From positions 29,274,679 through 29,338,678 of the forward strand of contig JACMZG010001911.1 of the NCBI GenBank assembly GCA_018340805.1: a stretch of DNA of 64,000 nucleotides, written 5' to 3'. Source of the DNA: Microvelia longipes (Eukaryota > Arthropoda > Insecta > Hemiptera > Veliidae). Below are positions 16,040 to 26,839 of the stretch, piece by piece (position 1 is the first letter of the stretch; each line of letters starts with the position of its first letter). The notes below the pieces were generated by a model that saw only the letters and a list, made by a program, of their open reading frames with translations, ran no database searches and had not been told where the DNA came from. A program made the translations under genes and the position numbers.

Positions 16040-17222
16040 TTGTTATTAAATTCTTGTTTTCTTTATTTAATTTTTTAAAAAAGACAGGTGCGGAGATATT
16101 AATAATAAGAATAATAATAAATACTTAATTTACATTAAGTTTTACAAACCATTAAACAATAGTAAATAGTCACTTCTCTTAATATTAATATTTAAAACTA
16201 GGATTCAAATATTATAAATAATTATTTACAATTTATCTAAAAGTCCTTATTATTTTTTTTGCATTTTATTTATAAATTCTTGCTGATAATATCTTGCAAG
16301 AAACTCTTTTATATGCTGCTGTTTAAATAATTTTTCAGGCAAGTCCTAATTTTTCTTTCAAAAGTAGTTTCAGAATTTTACACTAAGAATTCTATGACCA
16401 ACCTCTGGCTTGGATAATGGGGCGGGATAACCAGAGCGTGTTTGCTTGTAGTGTTTTGGTTATAGATCATGTTGTTCTTGTCAAAGATATCCGCAACCTG
16501 ATGCCGAATTTTCTTTGAATTCTTGTGCACCAATCCAGTTCATTGCTCAGGTTTTCAGTTAGTGCTACATATTGAAAACATTCAAACATTTACTTGTTTG
16601 ACGATTGTCCTGGATATGTCGAAGAAATTACAAATTTTAGGTGACGGGAAATAGGTATTTATACATGTTTTGAGGCGCAGAATCTAATAATATTGGACGT
16701 AGATTGCAGTGCGACCACTCTAAGTCGAGCCAAAAAGTCGAAAAACTTAACAAAAATTTAAATCAAGCGACTTTTTAATTTGTTTGAGTAGGTAAAAAGT
16801 TCAATAAAAGCAATTTATGAAACCAAAAATCTCTGAAATAACCAGAAAAGCTAAGCTTTGCGAAAAAGTTGAATAAATTTGTATTTTACACTATATTTAA
16901 TACTCTTCAGTATGTAATATAGTGTAAAGCTTGTATAGTTAAAACATGTACATCCCCACATGTGCGCCATGTCTCAGAGGAAAAGTGTGTGAATTAAAGC
17001 AAGTTTGTTGGTTCAAATCCAAGGTAGAATGCTTTAAGTTGTTAGTAAATTTATGTTTTATTTTATTTTTTTGATAGGTAAATAAATATTACGATAACTC
17101 TAAGTAAGAAAATAATCCTGGTGTAAAGGTCCGAATGCTGGGCGAATTCCTTTTGAAATGCGTGCTTCCAATCTTAACAATCCATTTTTGCTTTCGCTTT
17201 TTTATTATTACTTGAGCAGCAG

Positions 17223-17372
17223 CAGGCCCGTAGCCAGGTAGGGGCCAGGGGGCGAAAAAATTTCAACCCCTCTAACTATATTTTAAGTGGAAGTAACTTG
17301 GGTTGTATGAATGTCGCCCTCCTTTGGGATTGGTTTCGCCCCTCCTACAAGTTTTAACTGACAACGGGCTTG
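17223..17372. mobile_element. 150-bp hAT-like MITE
   Basis: The termini CAGGCCCGTAGCCA and, inverted, CAAGCCCGTTGTCA are imperfect terminal repeats. A perfect 8-bp target-site duplication AGCAGCAG occurs at 17215-17222 and 17373-17380. The 8-bp duplication and CA...TG-type ends are typical of hAT elements. Confidence 0.85.
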
Positions 17373-17583
17373 AGCAGCAGTATTATTAGACCTAATTAAA
17401 TTTGTTCTGGAGTTTTAAAGGAAATACACTGAAACCTTTCAGTAGCATTATTAACTAAGTTTTTTAATTTAGAGCAAATAATGGTGTGCATAGTTTTGTA
17501 AAACCAAGTAAAAAAATCTTCGCATTTCTTTTGAAAAATACAGAAAAGATTGAGTAAGGAGTTTAGTCGAAAATTGAGACTCA

Positions 17584-18270
17584 TTTTGTACTACTTCAAA
17601 CCAAATATGTCTGAAAATATACTTTAAATTATGAGGTAAAAAATTGTCTGCCTATTCAAAGTGGAGACCTCCATATGATCGCGCATGCTCAAAGTTTTAT
17701 AAAATGTCACAAATTTAGTTTTCTTGAAATAAGTGGTTTCCTGTAGGCAGTGTTCAAAGGGTGAAGAGAACATTGTTTTGTATATAGAACGAGTGTTCTT
17801 ACGAACGGGTAATAAAATGTCATTATGAAACGAGTGTCATAATTTTTTTGTATATAAAATCATCAAAATCGAATAACTGCAACTAAAGTTATGGCTCTTT
17901 CAAAAACTCCAAAAAAATAATTAATTCCTATAAAACCAGTGAATTTCTTTGAACAAATATTGACGTTTGTGCATTTTTTTTGTCATTTAACAAATGTCAT
18001 AATTTTAGTTGTAGTTATCCGATTTTGATGAAAAAACACTTGTTTTATAGGAAATCTTATCCGCTTTACAAAATGTTTTCACCATGTTTATGGACATGTC
18101 CCTGTACGTCATGTTAACACTTATTGCAAGAAAACTGTACTTTTTCGATTTTCTAATATTTTGAGCGAGCGCATTCATATGAATGGCTCCACTCAAGATA
18201 GGCAAACTATGCTTTACCTTCATAATTTAAGGTATATCTACCGAAAAATTTGGTTTGAAGTAGTACAAAA
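17584..18270. mobile_element. 687-bp element with 23-bp terminal inverted repeats
   Basis: TTTTGTACTACTTCAAACCA at the left is mirrored by TGGTTTGAAGTAGTACAAAA at the right. The flanking 8-mers GAGACTCA and GAGCCACA agree at six positions and may be an eroded target duplication. A truncated relative lies at 46617-46930. No intact frame inside. Confidence 0.7.
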
Positions 18271-18395
18271 GAGCCACATTTTTTAGGCCTGGCTCTTGGA
18301 TTTGTAGTAAGCGGAAGCAAAAATGAATTGTAAAGATCGGAAGCACGCATTTTAAATAAGTACGCCAGAATTTGTATATCATACGTTGTTAAAAA

Positions 18396-18555
18396 CTATG
18401 CTCGCCCTTGCTTGATCAGTTATGCACATCATTTTGGGCAGTCATAGTTTAGGCTAATCATTAAAATGTTTAAACCTCTGTACAGGAAAATTGACAAAAT
18501 GTGATCGCCCTTGCTTAATTAATAATGCACAACATTGGGGCAGTCATAATAATGA
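18396..18555. repeat. two-copy tandem repeat, ~103-bp period
   Basis: The block TCGCCCTTGCTTGATCAG...GCAGTCATA starting near 18402 recurs in diverged form near 18505, sharing TCGCCCTTGCTT, ATGCACA and GGGCAGTCATA. Confidence 0.7.
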
Positions 18556-19290
18556 AGCATAAACTGAAAGCTAGAGCGAGAATTGGATTGGTGAACAAGA
18601 TAGTAAGGAGTCCAAAGGAAATTTGCCTGGATCGCAGACCTTCAGGCGAGGTGGCTATTTTACCATAATTTTAATTATGGTTGTTACTATTTTTAGTTGT
18701 TAAAATTGTTAACATAAAACATAATTGCGTGAAATAAGGAGCCTCCTGTCCCTCAGATGCTAAGTTTTGTTCGATATTATTCACAACATAACGAAGATAT
18801 AATATCCTCGCGACACATAAATTATTTAGATTTATTTAATAACCAAAAATATCATGGAAAATTGGGAAAATATAAAGAGTGTTTTGCATCACGAAAGTAC
18901 CAATAAGTAGCTTTTTTTGATTAATTCTTATCAATTTTTAATAAAAGACCCGTAAGTAATTATTTTAGTTCCTTCAAGTTCATAACAAGTTATTTAGTTT
19001 GATACTTGAATATACTCGCATGCTGAGTTCAAAACTCCTGACCTTATCGAATATGTTCCACAGAGGTTATTCATCCTACTCTTGATTCTAAAAATGTTTT
19101 TGTTTTTCTTCAATGAGGGTGCATTATTTTTATTAACTCCTTTGTCGATCTTAGAGATCGACATTTTATTTCAATGTTAACATTTATCTTTAATTAACGT
19201 TTAATATTATTTAACTTAAATCCAAAATAAAAATAAAATACAGAGGATGCATAATTAAATATTTTTGTCATTTATCCAAAAAAAGAAAAG

Positions 19291-19368
19291 TTGTAGTAGG
19301 GGGCGAATACAGATGGAACAAAGATGGGTTTTATATAAATAAGAGAAGATTTTATTTGACCATCAGAT
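19291..19368 (+). promoter_or_regulatory. gene C core promoter
   Basis: TATATAAAT (19332-19340) lies about 32 nt before an initiator TCAGAT (19363-19368). The upstream motif TTGTAGTAGGGGGCGAA (19291-19307) is shared with genes B and, more loosely, E. The 5'UTR of about 41 nt is identical to that of gene B. Confidence 0.8.
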
Positions 19369-19405
19369 CCATTTCTGTAAGGAAAACAGGAACAACTAAC
19401 TAAAC

Positions 19406-20453
19406 ATGTCTCCTCTTAAAGTTTTGGTAAGTATATTTGTCAATATGTTGTTCATAACTTAGCATCATGTTAGATTCTACGTGCTTATAGACTTTAGCAA
19501 AAAATTTTACGTTTTTTGTATTTTATCTAAATATATAACCATTTTGTGCTGCAAGTGTTGACCAGAGTATGTTTAAGTAAAAGAGAATAATATATTAATT
19601 TATCTTATTAATTTCCTTTAAAGGGGAAACAATTTTAAATATTTCGCAATTGCGAACTGCAATTTTAATCTTGAAAACTTAGGTACAGGGACTCTTTTTT
19701 ACTCTTCCTCACTTTTACTTCCTTATAACGATATTAGGCCCAAATGCTTACGGTCGTATTACTTCTGTTTCTCTATGCTCGGCATCATAATGAAAATTTA
19801 ACCTGAAAATTTATTCATGTGAAGCGACAAAACTTTAAACTCGCTTTCCTTCTTATCAGAATGTTTATGATAAAAATTTTAAAATATAAAGATCTAAGAC
19901 CCAATATAAAGATTAAGTGCATATTATAATGTCTGTGATTGCGTGGATATAGGTAAATATGAGTTAGTGGTGCGCATAACTTCTGTTGAATTTGTGCTAG
20001 AAAGTTTAAACAAAAATAAATATTTAGTTCTAGTTTTGACTTTATATTTGAATTTGGTATTTTTTTTAGTTCGTTGTCGCCTGCGCCGTAGCTGTAGCTA
20101 TGTGCGATGAGGATAAGGAAAGGCCCAAGAAGCAAGTTTTCGTCGACGGACACTACGATAACTTCAACTACCCCGTAGCATCTTACCCTGCTTACACCAG
20201 CGGATACCCTTCATACTACAGAAATAACTACGCTTATCCTTACTCATACGGCTCTAACTACGGCTATCCCACCTCCATGGCTAGTTCTTACTACCAGCCT
20301 GCTTTCAGATCAACCTACGGCTACCAGCCAATGAACTACTACAACAACTTCGCTGCTCGTAGCTACGGTGCTTATCCTTACAGCTATGGATCCAACTACG
20401 GATATGGTGCTTACCCCGCTTACTCTACCTATGGACACGCTCTCGCTTACTAA
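19406..20453 (+). CDS. gene C: secreted tyrosine-rich protein (134 aa, two exons)
   Basis: Exon 1 (19406-19426) encodes MSPLKVL; donor GTAAGT. Exon 2 (20070-20453) begins after TTTTTTTAG and gives FVVACAVAVA followed by the mature region; the intron is 643 bp, phase 0. Features match gene B: signal peptide 1-17, acidic/basic segment ending R-P-K-K at 25-28, then a Tyr-rich domain (about 29 Tyr) with two PYSYGSNYGY modules and the C-terminus STYGHALAY. It is the only member of the cluster on the plus strand and is head-to-head with B at about 4.6 kb. The 3'UTR is also nearly identical to B for about 110 nt and then diverges abruptly. Secretion is well supported; the molecular role (cuticle, eggshell, silk-like or processed peptide) is inferred from composition only. 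Confidence 0.9.
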
Positions 20454-20547
20454 GAACCTCATAACATCCTAGTCTGATCACAAAAAGAATGCTGTCCACT
20501 ATACCACAATAGAGATCACAACATCTAAGCCCATTCCGCATTGAGTA

Positions 20548-20553
20548 AATAAA
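20548..20553 (+). terminator. gene C poly(A) signal
   Basis: AATAAA about 95 nt after the stop codon, in the same position as in gene B. Confidence 0.85.
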
Positions 20554-21835
20554 CATCTTACCACAAACAAACTCTTTATATATTATTTTGATCCTTTCTC
20601 TGCCACCTGTAAAGAGGAATTTTTGCTAAAAAGGAGCCTGTAATAATTCTAAAGTAAAATAAATACGCGGGCTACGAAAAGATTTTTTAATCTACTTACG
20701 GCTGCAAAATTAGTCATTACTGTACTGTTTTAAGCTTCAAAATACCATTTAACTACACTGTCGTCAAAATATTTAAGACAGTACGAGAAATTTTCTTGGT
20801 GATACTATACCCCCTAAAGAGTTATGGTACATTGCAAATATAATATTAAAAAAGTCAATAAAACCCCAGGAAGAGAAATACATGATCTGAGATAATTATG
20901 TTGCAGGTTGTTTTCGGCGTTTTTCGTCTGGTAAACATAATTATTGTTTATTATAATATTTTATAAGTATTATTACTAAAGAATACAATGTATTATTAAA
21001 TATTAAAAATGTTTACAAAATACCTCTTAATGATAATTTTAAATTAAGTATTGGCAGCATTAATATTTTTGGCTCGTTTAATATTTAATCAGCTGATAAT
21101 GAGTCGTCATATATTGGTTGTTCATTTCGTCACTTATTACATTGTTTGTTGATTTATTTGGTTTTATTAAAGTTTACAATTCTAAAACTTTGTAAACAAT
21201 AACTAAAACTGTAAACAAGGTATACTAACTTTGTTATAAAATAAGACGAATCAGATTAACAGTGAAGAGAATTAACGTAGAAATATTGTTAGATTTGACG
21301 AATTACAAGCCCTAACTATACCTGACAGTGAGTGTTGCAATAACTTCATAGCAATATTTGCTGCCTCTAAAATAACTTAGCAAATATTAAAAAATCTTTT
21401 TTTATTTGTTTATTTATTTAATTTATAGTTTCTATCTTGATTTAAGTTTCTATTGTAACCTTTATGTTTTGCTGTAACCGATAAAAGTTAAACAAGATTA
21501 TAAAGAATAATATGCTTACGTTTATTTTTCAGCCATTTATTTTTCAGCTCGTTAATAAATTGATTAATTACTAGACTCGGCTTGCGCTGCAAATTTCTAT
21601 ATCCTGCTCTCGCCTTCGGCATTGGGGCTAATTCATAAACCTCGTCTGCTAATTGCATTTTGCTGCATAGTAGTATTATATGCTATTATTATTCTGGATT
21701 AGTTTTAACTATATACTACTTTACGATCTGCTGTATGAATTGTTTTATTTATATCTGAGGACAGCATATAAATAAACTTTAACCTTACAGAAGAAAAAAG
21801 AAAGATGTCACTCCACTTAGTATATATTTATTGAC

Positions 21836-21879
21836 AGAGCCGACTTTCAAACTTAACAGTTCATCATCAGTGCCAGTGA
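21836..21879. mobile_element. CATCATCAGTG-type retroelement end fragment
   Basis: GCCGACTTTCAAACTTAACA and CATCATCAGTGCC recur in the Ras-like gene intron at 60753-60798. Such CATCATCAGTG blocks are common near the ends of Penelope-like and other retroelements in arthropods; this assignment rests on general resemblance. Confidence 0.45.
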
Positions 21880-21911
21880 AAGCGAAGTAAAGAAGGCTGT
21901 TTTAAAGCGAA

Positions 21912-21952
21912 GTCCATTTGAGGCTGATGTCAGACACCAGCCTCAAATGGAC
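21912..21952. repeat. perfect 15-bp hairpin
   Basis: GTCCATTTGAGGCTG (21912-21926) pairs with CAGCCTCAAATGGAC (21938-21952) over an 11-nt loop. Confidence 0.9.
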
Positions 21953-22948
21953 AGATCTATTTCGTCACTAATTCCTATATTTATGTCCAGTTTCTACTCT
22001 CTAGCGTGAACACAGTAGCACTTATGCGTGACAAACAAACAGCATGATAAAAAACACTTAGAACGTGATAAAAATGCATCGTTTTGATAGAAATGCCTGA
22101 AAAGGATAATTATGATGAATCTCGGTTTCGGAATTTGAGGTTGAACGCAATGCTTTTACTATCTACCTAGACTAGGAAGTGAGGAAAAATAATTTATCAG
22201 TGTCGCGCACAAGCCTAAGCTAAGCTCACAAATGGTCAATATATATTATTTTATTTTTATATATTTTGTTTATGTTTAATCAATGAAAACAGGTTTTTAG
22301 ATATAAAAACCGTTTAACAGTTAAATAAATAAACGTTTTATTTATTATTATTTATATAAACAGGGACGGTAAATAAACTTAAATCGGATAAATATGATTT
22401 GATTTTAAAATAAACTTATTGTTTGGCTAAAAAATATATTTTTTAAAGAATATTATAATTCTGTTTATATTATTCAAAAGCGTTTTCGATCTTTCGTTGT
22501 TTGTTATTTAACTCTATGCAGAACTTCTGGTCTTGTTTCATATAGACAATAATGCCTAATTTATCCATCGCAGGTATCTTAATCACATCAATACCAATTA
22601 TGAAAGAAGATTATAGTGAAATATAACAGTTTCTTTTTATCGGCTAGTGATTATTATTATTATAATTATTATTATGATTATTAACGGCTATTAAATGATA
22701 TTATATATCATTTAAGTGAAATATAATAAATTTTACTTTAAGTTGGAGGCTGATGTTTCTTGTCTTTCAGAGTTTTATTCAAGTCAGCACCACTATGCGT
22801 TATACCTCTATAGATGAGTCTAAAACTGAAAACGGACTGTAAAGAATGTCCTTCTTTCTGACGTATTCTTAGTCAAATCTGATCTTTTAGTTTTAAGGAT
22901 TATAAAGAAATAGATGGTTCAAATATTAGGAATAATTATTGCTATTGG

Positions 22949-22954
22949 TTTATT
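22949..22954 (-). terminator. gene D poly(A) signal
   Basis: AATAAA on the minus strand about 90 nt after the stop of gene D. Confidence 0.75.
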
Positions 22955-23041
22955 TGGTATCACATTCAATTTGTTGGAGGTTATAATCTTCTATGGAGTT
23001 TCTCAAATGTTGAAAGGAGTTCAGAATTAAATATTGTGTGT

Positions 23042-24705
23042 TTAGTAGACGATGCTTCTGTAAGCTGGGTAAGCTGAGTAGGCTGAATAAGCAGTTGGGT
23101 AAGCATAAGGGTAAGCAGCAGCGGAGTAAGCAGTTGGGACGTAAGCAGGAGCTGCAAGAGCACTGTAGGCATATGGATAAGCACCGTATCCAAGAACTAC
23201 GTCCTTCTTAACACGTTCAGATTCACCAGCAAATACCATGGCGACAGCCAAGCAAAGGAAGATCTGCAAAAACAATATCATCGTTGAAATAATTTAAGTC
23301 ATAAACTTGTGTCAAGGATGAATAAATGCTTAAAAAATATATCTAGGCACGTTTAATGTTACTTTAATTAACTATGTACGTCAGACTTTCGTAATTTAAA
23401 ATTTTCGTTTTAAATATAAAAGATATAGGAATATGGAAGATGTCTTCTTGAATTATCGTTATTCTGTTGTTTTAGCATTATACTGCCTTTGTTGGTTGCA
23501 TATCCTAATTGCTATTTTCCCATATTAAGATATAATATTTGTTTTTGATTCTGTCTTCATTGTTATTATAGCAAAACTAAAGAATTTAATGAATTTCACA
23601 ATTATTGTTTGTTAAATGTATTCGAATACTTTTTGGTTTCTCAAATCAATTATTTTATTCCCCCTCTTTTTTAACTTTAGCATGTAAGCACTTAAAATCT
23701 GAAAGGGCAATGAATGTCCAGAGTTGTTAGCCCAACCTATGATTGAGATTTCGATTTACCTAAGGTTGATGGAATGATTGGTCCTAATACAGGCATTTAT
23801 TGATTTATAATGCTCATTTATTAAGACAATAAAAATATAAAATTATTATACAGAATAATAATATTTCAAATAATAATAAATTAAAAGAAGTTAGAATTAT
23901 GTTTACATCAATTAAAATCTCACAAATTGTTTTTAATTACTTGCTTTTGCTTCCTTATGTTTTTGGCAATGGACAGCTCAGGGGTTGTATATTTTTAAAT
24001 TGAAAAATTCTGCTAAGAGTTTAAATGGATATTTGAATTGTATTAATTTGCACTGTTCAATTTACTTTTGAACTCAATTCTCAAAACGTTGCTTAAAAAT
24101 CTTAAAAATTTAGAGAAAAGTTAAGAAAAACTACAATGTTACATTTAGAAACAATAATTTCTTTGTCTAATATAATATAGTTTAATAGTAATAGTTAAGT
24201 TGGTAATAGTAATAGGTTAATGGTACTAAGTAATTGTTTAATTTACACTAATAGTAATAGATTAGGTGGTAATAGTAATAGTTTAATGGTACTAAGTAAT
24301 AGTTTAATTTACACTAATAGTAATAGATTAGGTGGTAATAGTAATAGTTTAATGGTACTAAGTAATAGTTTAATTTACACTAATAGTAATAGTTTAATGG
24401 GTTCTTAGACCAGATATGAATAAATGTATGTATTCATTATCATATCTAAGGCGTATGAGTATTAGCTATAAAAAATGCACATTTAATGTTGTATGTATAT
24501 GCATGCGTATGCGATACAATGTAAGTAAGTTTTACGTATATATGTTATTATTGCAAAAATTTTTATGCATGAAACAAAATTCGCGAACTTGTGCCCTTTA
24601 TATAAACTATTACATTTATGGCGAAACATTTAAAAATATATTTTTATTTATTTATATTAAAGTAGTTATAATAAGTGTACTTACGAGTACTCTGAGTGAA
24701 GCCAT
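23042..24705 (-). CDS. gene D: small secreted tyrosine-rich protein (80 aa, two exons)
   Basis: Exon 1 (24705-24685) encodes MASLRVL with a GTAAGT donor; exon 2 (23263-23042) follows TTTTTGCAG after a 1421-bp phase-0 intron. The open frame continues upstream of the acceptor to an in-frame ATG near 23281, but the acceptor and the exon 1 shared with gene A argue for the spliced start. Signal peptide 1-19 (IFLCLAVAMVFA), pro-segment GESERVKK (20-27), then a 53-residue Ala/Tyr/Pro domain with AYPYAY and PTAYSA repeats ending YRSIVY. It is the closest relative of gene A; core promoter and 5'UTR are identical apart from a few bases. An extracellular structural or peptide-precursor role is inferred from composition; no named family is claimed. 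Confidence 0.87.
24196..24405. repeat. 66-bp minisatellite in the intron of gene D
   Basis: About three units of a 66-bp TAATAG-rich repeat with near-identical copies. Because 66 is a multiple of three the plus strand stays open for 62 codons (22-residue repeats rich in Ser/Asn/Leu), but the composition is that of simple repeat, not a gene. Confidence 0.9.
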
Positions 24706-24737
24706 TGTTTATGTTGCTAGTTCTGTGTTGTATCAAG

Positions 24738-24840
24738 AACTGACGTACTTTGTTCTACAACAGATTCTCTTTATATACTTAATGTATGTAATGATTAGAT
24801 AGAATAAAGCCTAATAGTTTAATACTACCGGGGGTGTGGT
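24738..24840 (-). promoter_or_regulatory. gene D core promoter
   Basis: TATATAAAG (24777-24769), initiator TCAGTT (24743-24738) about 32 nt downstream, and an upstream ACCACACCCCCGGTAGT (24840-24824) that matches the upstream motif of gene A. Confidence 0.8.
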
Positions 24841-25194
24841 TCTATTTAGCTTCACATGAAACAAAGTATACTCGTACATTCGGTGTTCTGTTGAAGGATA
24901 CATAGACACGTTATCTTATACAACTTAATATGTATTAGTAAGACGAAAAGTCAGTGGAATTTCTTTATTCTTACTACCTCTATAGTTCTCATTATCTAAT
25001 TATATTTTGATATAGTATTAAAACTCGGGTACTAGGTATCTCGGACATTCATCAGTATTTAGTAAACACATTAGTTTTATTCCAGGTACTGACGTCGCTT
25101 GTTATCCAAAATAACAGAAGATATTCTTGTCGCATTGAAGCAAAACTTATTACACTTATTTGTTTCGTAATGTGATACACTTGAACCAAATTTC

Positions 25195-25575
25195 AGCTCA
25201 ATTAGATTATTTTCCGATTTCTTTTTAAAATTTAAAAAAACTTATATAATTCATTCAATGCAAATAATAAGATGAAACTTAGCAAATATGTTGCTATGAC
25301 TACTTGCGTATCTAATACCGAACCGATCAACAAATTTTTCCGTGCCTTTGAACTATCGAATTTTTTAAGACGTCCTAAAAATATTTTCCGGATAGCACAA
25401 ATGTTCCTACTCTCTAGCACAAATTCGCTGGGAGCTACAATGATATCAGACACACACACACATTAACAACTTTGTGAAAATCACTCTCGAGGTCTTAAAA
25501 ATCTAAAAACTTTAAAACTTTAAAAACGGATAATTCAGGTAAAATCCCGGTTTTTTTAATGAGTACAAAATACAG
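25195..25575 (-). mobile_element. composite repeat family fragment (minus)
   Basis: On the minus strand it carries a GTGTGTGTGTG run, ATCATTGTAGCTCCCAGCG, TTTGTGCTAGAGAG and CTATCCGG, then TGAGCTGAAATTTGGTTCAA, in the same order as the copies at 36981-37627 and 50690-51425. The 5S-like part is missing here. Confidence 0.65.
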
Positions 25576-25990
25576 TTTGCGCCACTTGGAACGGTCCACT
25601 TCAGCTGAAACCGATCTTAATTAATTAGCTTGACCCCCTCAGTCCCCTCTCAACATCCGTATTTCGGAGCTCTTTGTTTTGTTTTGTATTATTTGATTTT
25701 GTTTTCTTTCGCTTTTTATACAATAATGAATGTATTATTTTATAAATATACATTTACCGCCTTGACTCTTTTTCAACCCCAATTTAGTATTCTAATGTAT
25801 CCAAATAAACTGGATAACAAGGTTTGAATCATTTATCATTCATGACAATTTATTTCATGAAATAAACTGTAATAGTAAGGTTTTTAATGATTTGTCGCGA
25901 TAAATTTTTAATTGTGTACTTAAATAATATTTAATAATGCATAATAGTATTTTGTACTTGCTAAGAGATTCGGAAATTATTTCATTATAA

Positions 25991-26834
25991 TACGACACAC
26001 GGCTAAAATCAATTGACAGCCCGCCAAAATCTCAATGCTTTCAACCCTCTTTTTTTAATTAAAAAATCCCTTCTTTTATGTAACAAAAACAATTCCCTAC
26101 TCTGGCAACACTGAAAGTCAGGTTATGTTTTGAATGTTATTATTTGTTTTTATTTGATATCATATTTTTTTATTTTTAAAAATTATTTATTCACTTTCTA
26201 AGAAGGAATATTGTTGTATCTTATAAATTTACCAACTAAGTGTTGTTTTAAATTTGTTCGGGAAGTATGAATTAAGTGGAGTTGACGTTGTTAATTACGT
26301 AATGCAATGGATCATAATAGTTCTATGATAAAAGTTTGACGATTTAAATAAATTGTCAGCTATAACTACTTTTTTCCAAAACAAACTGCTTTTTTGTGTC
26401 AAGTTTGTATATAAGTCAAGACTGTCATCTATTGAAAGACATGGCATTTTCAAAAAAAATGCTGTCTTTTGGTTGACAGAGCACAAAACCTGCGCTGTAC
26501 TCAAATAGCAAGAAATGCTTGAAGAATACGTCAATATCCAAGCGTCATATATAGGCACTCAGATCATATTACAACTTCGCAATAATTGGATGAATTGAAC
26601 AGATTGGAATCAAACAGATCAATATGCACAATGAGGGAAATAAAAGCGACGCGAGATTACAAATATTTACAACCAGTGTTGCCTTTTTATGATTTTATTT
26701 ATGAAAAAGGTATTTTTTTATACCGAGGTTGGCATGAGGTGGAGGGGGAAAGAGCGGGGTCTGTCTGAACCAATAGAATTTTTTCCCTCACAGATTTTTG
26801 GCACGCTGTCAATTGATTTTAGCCGTGTGTCGTA
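25991..26834. mobile_element. 844-bp DNA element with TACGACACACGG termini
   Basis: The first 29 bases, starting TACGACACACGGCTAAAATC, are repeated perfectly in inverted orientation at the right end. An inner inverted pair GGCAACACTG/CAGTGTTGCC lies at about 26104 and 26674. A 171-bp relative with the same ends is at 58876-59046. The interior has only short frames and no recognisable transposase, so it appears non-autonomous. The superfamily is not assigned because no clear target duplication is visible. Confidence 0.8.
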
Positions 26835-26839
26835 CTATA

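Larger units (their letters stand above)
17141..18366. mobile_element. DNA-transposon remnant with long inverted termini
   Basis: The left arm from 17141 through about 17201 (core AAATGCGTGCTTCC and CATTTTTGCTT) is matched in inverted orientation by 18307-18366. The interior contains a separate hAT-type insertion and a further inverted-repeat pair, so this is a nested structure. No transposase frame remains. Confidence 0.65.
20580..22940. other. gene-free stretch with repeat fragments
   Basis: No gene found. It contains a retroelement-type fragment at 21836-21879 and a perfect hairpin at 21912-21952; otherwise it is AT-rich unique-looking sequence. Confidence 0.55.

Noticed and set aside
24416..24802. 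128-residue open frame on the plus strand
   Set aside because: It covers the promoter and exon 1 of gene D on the other strand; its tail reads antisense to that exon.
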